Source: Chthonomonas sp. UBA2017 (GTDB lineage Bacteria; Armatimonadota; Fimbriimonadia; Fimbriimonadales; Fimbriimonadaceae). Taken from it: a stretch of DNA of 54,552 bases. Below, one piece after another: positions 49,071 to 54,552 of the stretch; the stretch's first letter is position 1, and each line of letters starts with the position of its first letter. The notes under the pieces are model-generated. The model saw nothing but the letters and a program-made list of their open reading frames with translations. It ran no database searches and had not been told where the DNA came from. The position numbers and the translations under genes were made by a program. Location: contig DDCB01000016.1 of assembly GCA_002335425.1 (NCBI GenBank), forward strand, positions 859 to 55,410. The letters are read 5' to 3'.

Positions 49071-50002
49071 GACGTTTTGCTCGCCCCGAGGACTTTCGAG
49101 AGTGCGCTCGCCTTCACCGGCAGCACGGCACGACGTACTACCATGCGAGTCGGCTCTTTCCGGCTCGGCTGCGGCCACGGGTCCATGCGCTTTACGGCTT
49201 TGTTCGGGTGCCGGACGAGTGGGTGGATAATCCGGGCGAGCTCACCGTCGAGGACCGAAGGCAAATGCTGGTGGATTTTCGTCGCCAGATGCTTCGAGGA
49301 GTCGAGGGGGTTGAGCCCGTACACCCGGTGATGCGCGCGTTTGTGGACGTCCTGAACGAGACCGGGATGGGGATCGAAGAGCCACTCTGCTTCCTCGATG
49401 CGATGGAGCAAGACCTCACGATCCATCGCTATCCCACGTACGGCGATCTTTGGGGCTATATGCGCGGGTCGGCGGCAGCCGTCGGGCTGATGATGCTTCA
49501 AATTCTGGGCCTTCCCCAGAGTCCAGAAAACCGGCGAGGCGCCATCGCCCTTGGCAATGCGATGCAGTTGACGAACTTTCTTCGCGACGTAGGTGAAGAC
49601 GCAGGCCGGGGCCGCATCTACCTGCCGCGGGAGGATCTCGACTCCTTTGGCGTCACCGAAGAGCAAGTGATGGCTCGAGCCTTTGATTCTCGGATGGACT
49701 CTTTGATGCGGTTTCAGATCGCTCGGGCACGAGCGCTTTATGCCGAAGGCGACTCAGCATTGCGGGAACTCCCCCGTGAAACCCGTCGTCCGGTCCTGCT
49801 CGCCCGGGTGTTGTACTCGCGGATTCTCGATCGCTTGGAGCAGCAAGGTGGCAACCCGTTCCTACGAAGGGCCCGGACTGACCGGATTGAAAAACTGGTT
49901 GCGAGCATGCAAGTCTGGCTGCGGCCGGAGGCGGTCTTCCAAAGTCTTCGATCATCGCCCCGACAAATCGACTCTCAGCCCAAAGAGGAGCAGCCCCAAT
50001 AA
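49067..50002 (+). CDS. Phytoene/squalene synthase family (CrtB/CrtM-like)
   Basis: 311 residues. Head-to-head condensation of two prenyl diphosphates to phytoene or diapophytoene. Both Asp-rich motifs are present: FVRVPDEWVD (D50 and D54) and MQLTNFLRDVGEDAGRGRIY (D174 and D178), the latter with the conserved Arg that marks carotenoid synthases. YMRGSAAAVGLMMLQIL is the usual helix before it. The start is the ATG overlapping the acyltransferase stop. The Asp/Glu make-up of the first motif (DEWVD) does not settle C40 against C30. No prenyl diphosphate synthase is in the cluster. Confidence 0.92.
   Translation: MRRFARPEDFRECARLHRQHGTTYYHASRLFPARLRPRVHALYGFVRVPDEWVDNPGELTVEDRRQMLVDFRRQMLRGVEGVEPVHPVMRAFVDVLNETGMGIEEPLCFLDAMEQDLTIHRYPTYGDLWGYMRGSAAAVGLMMLQILGLPQSPENRRGAIALGNAMQLTNFLRDVGEDAGRGRIYLPREDLDSFGVTEEQVMARAFDSRMDSLMRFQIARARALYAEGDSALRELPRETRRPVLLARVLYSRILDRLEQQGGNPFLRRARTDRIEKLVASMQVWLRPEAVFQSLRSSPRQIDSQPKEEQPQ
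49986..49998 (+). promoter_or_regulatory. Shine-Dalgarno AGGAG positioned for an AUA start
   Basis: AGGAG (49986-49990) is followed by an 8-nt spacer and ATA at 49999. The first ATG in frame is 30 nt further on and has only GGGGGTGGG before it, which is codons of the FAD-binding loop. Confidence 0.65.
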
Positions 50003-51468
50003 AGAGCGTCATCGTCATTGGGGGTGGGATGGCGGGGCTGAGCGCGGCGATCCATGCCCGGCTTCATGGATTCGAGGTCATGCTCCTGGAGCAGCGGTCG
50101 GAGGCGGGCGGCAAGGCGGCAGGAATCGAAGTCGAGGGATTCCAACTCGATCCGGGGCCTTCGATCTTGATTCTGACTCGACTCTACGAGCAAGTCTTTC
50201 GGCGCGCAGGTCGGTCGATGTCGGAGTTCTTGAAGTTTCGACGCTTGGAGGTTTTGTCGCGAATTCAGTTCGAAGGTCAGCCTCCGCTGAATCTTCCAGG
50301 CGAACGTCAGGCGTGCCTCGACGTCCTCCGCGCGGTCGCCCCGCAAGATGTGGACTCAGTCCAGAGGTTGATGGACCGACTCGACGGCGCAGCGCACCTT
50401 CTTGATCGCAGTGTCTTTGCCCGCCCCTACCTGGAGCAGCGCGATCTCCTCGATCCAGCGCTCATGAAGTTCGGGCTCAAAATGAACCCCTTTCGGACGT
50501 ACAAGGCGGCAGTCGATCAGATGTTTACGAGCCCGATGTTGCGTGCATTCTTTTATGGGTTCCCGAGCTACGGCGGGCAAAGCTATCACGCCAAAGGACC
50601 GGCTGGCTTCATGATCCCCTACTTCATGCTGGCCGATGGAGTTTGGGTGGCCGAAGGTGGGGTCCGCGCGATTCCTAGAGCCTTCGAGAAGCTTGCTCGC
50701 GATCTGGGGGTGGAGTTCCGATTCCAAGCGCCGGTGTCCCAGCTCTGGACCGAGGCCGACCGAGTCCGCGGAGTGTGCATCCAGGCCGAATCGGGTGCGA
50801 TGGAGAAATTGGACGCGAATGCGGTGATATGCGCCGTCGATCCTGCGCGGCTGGCCCCGCTGCCAGGGCAAGAGACCTGGAAGCCGAGCTATAGCTACTT
50901 CACCTTACACTGGGGCTTGCGGCGGACCTGGCCCGAACTAGAACACCACAACCTCTGGATCCCTCAGAATTTCAGCGACGGCTTTCGAGAGATCTATGAC
51001 TCGCGGCAGTTCCCGTCTCGCCCGATCGTTTACCTCAATGCGACGGCGGCAGCCGACCCAGAGTCTGCCCCGCCCGGGTGTACGAACCTCTTTGCGGTGG
51101 TGACGGTGCCTGGAGATGAACCCCATCTCGACTACCCAAACCGCCGCTTTGAGTATCGAGAGCGGGTCCGTCACGAGGTCGCGCAAGCTGGGTTCGAGTG
51201 GTCACCTGGCGAGGAGGTCTTTGAGCGTTTGCAGGACCCGCCCTTCTTTGCCGAGCGAGACGGAAATCACCGAGGATCGCTCTACGGCCCGGATGAGAAG
51301 CACCGGTTATGGGGCCTCTTTCCGCAATCCAATCGACATCCCAAGCTCCGAGGGCTCTACCTCGCCGGTGGCGCCGTTCAGCCTGGAGCGGGGCTTCCGA
51401 TGGTGACGCTCAGCGGTCAGTTTGCCGCCGACCTCGCAGCCCGGGACGCGCAACGGTCACAATCGTAA
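49999..51468 (+). CDS. Second CrtN/CrtP-like carotenoid oxidoreductase, probable AUA start
   Basis: 489 residues if translation starts at ATA 49999. FAD-dependent enzyme of the CrtI/CrtN/CrtP group: IGGGMAGLSAAIHARLHGFE, LLEQRSEAGGKA, WVAEGGVRAIPRAFEKLARD and LYLAGGAVQPGAGLPMVTLS. An ATG start at 50029 would cut the first strand and most of the GxGxxG loop, so it would give a non-functional protein; the in-frame codons ATA AAG AGC GTC before it restore KSVIVIGGG. The ATA overlaps the synthase stop codon as ATAA. Its likely role is end-methyl oxidation (CrtP) or extra desaturation. An ATG-to-ATA assembly error is the alternative. Confidence 0.85.
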   Translation: MKSVIVIGGGMAGLSAAIHARLHGFEVMLLEQRSEAGGKAAGIEVEGFQLDPGPSILILTRLYEQVFRRAGRSMSEFLKFRRLEVLSRIQFEGQPPLNLPGERQACLDVLRAVAPQDVDSVQRLMDRLDGAAHLLDRSVFARPYLEQRDLLDPALMKFGLKMNPFRTYKAAVDQMFTSPMLRAFFYGFPSYGGQSYHAKGPAGFMIPYFMLADGVWVAEGGVRAIPRAFEKLARDLGVEFRFQAPVSQLWTEADRVRGVCIQAESGAMEKLDANAVICAVDPARLAPLPGQETWKPSYSYFTLHWGLRRTWPELEHHNLWIPQNFSDGFREIYDSRQFPSRPIVYLNATAAADPESAPPGCTNLFAVVTVPGDEPHLDYPNRRFEYRERVRHEVAQAGFEWSPGEEVFERLQDPPFFAERDGNHRGSLYGPDEKHRLWGLFPQSNRHPKLRGLYLAGGAVQPGAGLPMVTLSGQFAADLAARDAQRSQS

Positions 51469-51471
51469 GCG

Positions 51472-52911
51472 GTGGTCTTACATCGCGAGCTCTTGGTCAA
51501 CGGCGTCTTTTTAGGAGGCCCGTGTGACTATGCCACTGGCAAAGACGTCATCATCTCTCCGTGGAACGGATCGGTCGTGGGCACCGTCGCCGAAGCTGGT
51601 TGGCCCGAGGCCGAGGCAGCTGCTACGGCCGCGGCAGACGCTTTCGCAAGTTGGAGCCGGACGCCACGGGCGGCTCGGCAAAGGCTGCTGAAGACAATTG
51701 CTCAACTCGTCCGTGAGAGGGCCGACGAGCTCGCCGACCTGCTGGTGGCTGAAGTCGGCAAACCGATCACCTTCGCGCGCAGTGAGGTCGAGCGCATGGC
51801 GTTCACCTTCGAGGCATCGGCGCGACTGCTCGATGAGCCAGAATTCACCGATGTCGACCTCGGCCCTGACCCCCGGGCGAGCCGATATCGTGCTCAATCG
51901 GCCCGTTTTCCGATCGGCCGGATCCTAGCGATCGTCCCCTACAACTGGCCCTATAATCTGGCCGCCCACAAGATCGGCCCAGCCCTGGCCGCCGGTAACA
52001 CTGTCGTCCTCAAAGTTTCGCCCTGGGCTCCGCTTTGCGGTTTGACCCTCGCCCGACTCATCCACGAGGCGGGTTGCCCGCCAGGGGTCGTCAACGCCCT
52101 CCACATGTCGACGGCTCACTCTGAGCGGCTGGTCCAAGACGACCGCTGGGCGATGGTGAGCTTCACCGGGTCTCCCTCGGTGGGGTTCGCCATTCGGGCG
52201 GCAAGTCCGGCTCGACGAGTGACGCTGGAACTGGGCGGGGACGCCTTTGTTCTCATCGAGCCCGGCACCGATCTGGACCTCGCGATCCCCGCCCTCACCA
52301 CAAGTGCGTTCGGCTTTGCCGGGCAAGTTTGTATCTCGGCGCAGCACGTCTGGGTTCGCGACGAGATGATCGACGAGGTTCGCGAGCGTCTCATCGAGGC
52401 GACCCTGAGCTGTTCAGCCGGCGATCCGAAGTTGCTAGAGACCGTCTGCGGCCCTCTGATCTCTGGGGAGGCCGCAGATCGAGTGGAGTCTTGGATCGAC
52501 GAAGCCGTCGCGGCCGGGGCTCATGCCCTGATTCGGGGCGAGCGAAGTCGAAATCTCTTACGACCCAGCCTCATCGAGAACGTTCCAGAGTCGGTGCGCC
52601 TGGGCTGTGACGAGGTGTTCGGCCCGGTCTTGACCCTCGGGTCGTATTCTGACTTGAGCGACGCTTTCGCCCGAGTCCGGCGAAGCCCGTTTGCTCTGCA
52701 GGCCAGTCTGTTCAGTCGTGATTCGGACGCGATCGAGCAGGCTTTTCGCGAGGTCCCCATGGGGACTTGGGTGATCAACGACGTGCCGAGTGTCCGGTTC
52801 GATTCGATGCCATATGGCGGGCTCAAGCGTTCGGGTCTGGGCCGGGAAGGCGTCCGTTTTGCCTTTGAGGAGATGACCGAGATACGGCTTCAATTAGAGA
52901 GAGCCGAGTGA
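51472..52911 (+). CDS. Aldehyde dehydrogenase, candidate carotenoid-aldehyde dehydrogenase
   Basis: 479 residues from a GTG 3 nt after the upstream stop. NAD(P)-dependent oxidation of an aldehyde to the acid. The catalytic Cys is C287 (FGFAGQVCISAQ), the general base E253 (VTLELGGD), the oxyanion Asn N158 (VPYNWPYN) and the cofactor Lys K181 (VVLKVSP). It is a full-length ALDH of the succinate-semialdehyde type. Its place right after two CrtN/CrtP-like genes parallels aldH in C30 carotenoid clusters, which oxidises diaponeurosporenal to the acid. Substrate assignment rests on context. Confidence 0.88.
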   Translation: MVLHRELLVNGVFLGGPCDYATGKDVIISPWNGSVVGTVAEAGWPEAEAAATAAADAFASWSRTPRAARQRLLKTIAQLVRERADELADLLVAEVGKPITFARSEVERMAFTFEASARLLDEPEFTDVDLGPDPRASRYRAQSARFPIGRILAIVPYNWPYNLAAHKIGPALAAGNTVVLKVSPWAPLCGLTLARLIHEAGCPPGVVNALHMSTAHSERLVQDDRWAMVSFTGSPSVGFAIRAASPARRVTLELGGDAFVLIEPGTDLDLAIPALTTSAFGFAGQVCISAQHVWVRDEMIDEVRERLIEATLSCSAGDPKLLETVCGPLISGEAADRVESWIDEAVAAGAHALIRGERSRNLLRPSLIENVPESVRLGCDEVFGPVLTLGSYSDLSDAFARVRRSPFALQASLFSRDSDAIEQAFREVPMGTWVINDVPSVRFDSMPYGGLKRSGLGREGVRFAFEEMTEIRLQLERAE

Positions 52912-52968
52912 ACTTTTCGGAACTCCATCCGTCCAGGCATTCGTTAACCTACCCAAAGGAACCCTCTT

Positions 52969-53424
52969 ATGAAGAAACTCATCCTTCCCTTTTTCACCGT
53001 CGCTCTCATCTTGAGCCTGGTCACTCCGGCAGTGGCCCAGTCCGCTGGACCCAAGAAAGGCAATCCCCCCGCCGGTGGAGCTGGCAAGCGGCCTGAGGGC
53101 GGCGAGCGCCGAATCATGACGATGAGCTCTGAAATGGCGAAGAAGCTCAAGTTGACCGATGCGCAAAGAAAGCAGATCGAAGCGTTGAGCAAGTCGACCC
53201 AAGAAAAGATGAAGAAGCTCCGCGACGGCAACTTGACTCCCGAGAAGCGCCGAGCCGAGGCTCAGAAGATCATGACCGAGCAGCGCAACGCGATGAACAA
53301 GATTCTCACCGCCGATCAACGCAAGATTCTTGAAGCTGAAATGAAGAAAATGCGCGAGCAATGGCAAAAAGAAGGCGGACGACAAGGTCGGCCAGGCGGC
53401 GGAAATCGCCCCCCACTGCGCTAA
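52969..53424 (+). CDS. Spy/CpxP-like LTxxQ periplasmic protein
   Basis: 151 residues. The signal peptide is MKKLILPFFTVALILSLVTPAVAQ, then a Pro/Gly/Lys linker. Residues 55-130 are an all-helical domain with two LTxxQ motifs (KLTDAQRKQIEALSK and ILTADQRKILEAEM), as in Spy and CpxP, which are envelope chaperones or stress sensors. The C-terminus is a basic, Gly-rich tail (GGRQGRPGGGNRPPLR). AAAGGAA is about 10 nt before the ATG. No sensor kinase is adjacent. It is 57 nt after the carotenoid cluster and may share its transcript. Confidence 0.8.
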   Translation: MKKLILPFFTVALILSLVTPAVAQSAGPKKGNPPAGGAGKRPEGGERRIMTMSSEMAKKLKLTDAQRKQIEALSKSTQEKMKKLRDGNLTPEKRRAEAQKIMTEQRNAMNKILTADQRKILEAEMKKMREQWQKEGGRQGRPGGGNRPPLR

Positions 53425-53529
53425 GTCTTCCCTTCACCCGCACCTCAGAGCCCTCTGCCCCACCCGGGCTGGGGGCTTTCTTATGGCCGAGCCCCGTCCA
53501 GCCTCAATCAGCCACAATGAAAGAACACG

Positions 53530-54108
53530 ATGGGTTGGTTCTTCTTCGGTGCGGCGGTCCTCTTGGGGTTTCTGACTCTCGCGTTTTTTATGGGGGTTCG
53601 CCGAGAAGCCTCCCGAAAGACCAAGTTTGCCCGGGCGCGCAGATCGGAGCGGAACATCCAGTTTTCGGCGGAAGACGTGGCCCTCACTGCCGCTGTTCCC
53701 GTCGAGCCCACGCCTCGGCTTCGGCTTCTTCTTGAACTGCTCGAAGAAAAGGGCTTCTCGGCCATCGGCGTCTTTGAATCCCCGCATCGGCCGCTCGACC
53801 AGCTTCATTTGCTCAAGAACGAGGACCTGCGCGCTGTGGTTCTCATCACATCGCGAAAACAATCGGACCTGCTGTATTACGAGCTGATCGGGGAGACTGA
53901 AGCAGGGCCTCTCCTCCGAATGGTGGTCAACCCACTTGCGGACCAAGAGCCGAAGCGCGAGGGGGTGATGCTCTTTGGCCTGAAAAATTCGCCGCCCGAC
54001 ATCGCCTGCGCCGGGTTCTATCGGCGGTCGTTGGAAATGCCCCTCCGGGAGCTTCCCAGCGAAGATCTGGTGCCCCGCGTCGAGGAGTGGCTGAGGCGAA
54101 TCGTCTAA
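53530..54108 (+). CDS. Single-helix membrane protein of unknown function
   Basis: 192 residues. Residues 2-22 (GWFFFGAAVLLGFLTLAFFM) form a membrane anchor, followed by a basic juxtamembrane segment (RREASRKTKFARARRSER). Residues 50-190 look like an alpha/beta soluble domain (VVLITSRKQSDLLYYELIGE, RREGVMLFGL-like strand) with no known motif, facing the cytoplasm by the positive-inside rule. CACAAT lies 11 nt before the ATG. It stands between the LTxxQ protein and the VOC-family gene, with no clear tie to either. Confidence 0.65.
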   Translation: MGWFFFGAAVLLGFLTLAFFMGVRREASRKTKFARARRSERNIQFSAEDVALTAAVPVEPTPRLRLLLELLEEKGFSAIGVFESPHRPLDQLHLLKNEDLRAVVLITSRKQSDLLYYELIGETEAGPLLRMVVNPLADQEPKREGVMLFGLKNSPPDIACAGFYRRSLEMPLRELPSEDLVPRVEEWLRRIV

Positions 54109-54162
54109 TTCCCGATCTGGGAGAACTGGGCAACGCCCTGTCTGGCCTATGATGAAAGCGCT

Positions 54163-54516
54163 ATGACTTACCATCGCTTGTGCCATTTAGAGTTTGAAGT
54201 CACCGACATGGATCGAGCGCGCCACTTTTACCAAGGCCTCTTTGGCTGGAATTTTCGGGCGTTTACGGATTCGATGGTCGTCTTTGGGATCGGAGACGAG
54301 CATCTGGGAGGCCTCCAGAAAGTTGACCACGTGAAGCCAGGCTCGTCGCCGTCGGTTTGGTTCAACGTCGAGAGTCTCGAGGCGAGTGTCGCACGGGTTG
54401 TAGAGTTGGGCGGTTCGACTCCGCATGAAAAGCACCCAGTGCCGGGGGTGGGCTGGTCGGTGGCCGTATTGGATCCCGACGGCAATCCCGTCGGCCTAGT
54501 CGAGTTTGCGAGCTAG
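54163..54516 (+). CDS. VOC superfamily (glyoxalase/bleomycin-resistance-like) protein
   Basis: 117 residues, the size of a single two-module VOC unit. The typical opening CHLEFEVTDMDRARHFYQGL, the FGWNF that follows, and the closing VAVLDPDGNPVGLVEF are present. E11 or H9 at the start, with residues in the last strand, could bind metal. This subgroup has no assigned substrate. TATGAT lies 9 nt before the ATG, so a very short leader is likely. The sequence after the stop begins CCGCC-CCGA-GGCGG, perhaps a terminator cut by the window end. Confidence 0.82.
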   Translation: MTYHRLCHLEFEVTDMDRARHFYQGLFGWNFRAFTDSMVVFGIGDEHLGGLQKVDHVKPGSSPSVWFNVESLEASVARVVELGGSTPHEKHPVPGVGWSVAVLDPDGNPVGLVEFAS

Positions 54517-54552
54517 CTCTTCGCCGCTTCGCCGCCCCGAGGCGGAGCCGGG

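Noticed and set aside
50029..51468. Start of the second carotenoid oxidoreductase at the first ATG
   Set aside because: It would remove the first beta strand and most of the GxGxxG loop, and the ATG has no spaced ribosome binding site.

Overview
The window reads as a stretch of chromosome from a GC-rich, Gram-negative-like bacterium, most likely an armatimonad (Fimbriimonadia-like). This placement is inference. It rests on the combination of PEP-CTERM proteins, prepilin-type proteins with the H-X9-DG motif, a PafA/Dop-family enzyme, many small lipoproteins, a SecDF fusion and many leaderless-looking promoters. No rRNA, tRNA, CRISPR array, insertion sequence, phage or plasmid gene was seen.

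Layout. 1-4.9 kb (minus strand): the N-terminal part of a secreted protein cut by the window edge, a Fe/Mn superoxide dismutase, and three PEP-CTERM paralogues in a row, each followed by a hairpin. 5-9.1 kb: two DinB-like proteins around an MFS exporter, then a YyaL-type thioredoxin-domain protein. 9.1-12.2 kb (minus): aroA-cmk and nuoA-nuoC without nuoB. 12.3-13 kb: two coupled ClpS-like adaptors. 13-21.2 kb: SecDF, a parvulin-like isomerase, a BMP-type lipoprotein, two unknown proteins and miaB. 21.2-30.8 kb: a VKOR-DsbA fusion, a SnoaL-like protein, an isolated rpsJ, a PafA/Dop enzyme divergent from isocitrate dehydrogenase, rfbD, a two-gene M16 peptidase pair and an L,D-transpeptidase. 30.8-34.7 kb: a DUF2207 membrane protein, then a 1.2-kb gene-free island of short tandem repeats including nine 21-bp units, then a DUF4380 protein. 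34.7-38.1 kb: a glycosyltransferase divergent from dihydroorotase, a third DinB-like protein and gpmA. 38.2-45 kb: a 1491-residue SBBP/Ig-like surface protein, a zinc-peptidase-like protein, a prepilin-like protein and a small lipoprotein.

The most coherent system is at 45.0-52.9 kb: a carotenoid cluster. It encodes a CrtQ/CruG-like glycosyltransferase, divergent from a run of a CruF-like membrane protein, a CrtI/CrtN desaturase, a PlsC-like acyltransferase, a phytoene/squalene synthase, a second CrtN/CrtP-like oxidoreductase and an aldehyde dehydrogenase. Together they could make an acyclic carotenoid, oxidise an end to the acid, glycosylate it and acylate the sugar, as in staphyloxanthin-type pathways but with a CruF hydratase-like protein added. 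The second oxidoreductase seems to start at an AUA codon that overlaps the synthase stop codon, with a well placed Shine-Dalgarno sequence.

A second window-wide signal is promoter layout. At least twelve genes have a TANNNT or CANNNT -10-like hexamer ending 6 or 7 nt before the start codon, with no Shine-Dalgarno sequence, as known for leaderless genes in Deinococcus and actinobacteria. This pattern also settles several start codons below.
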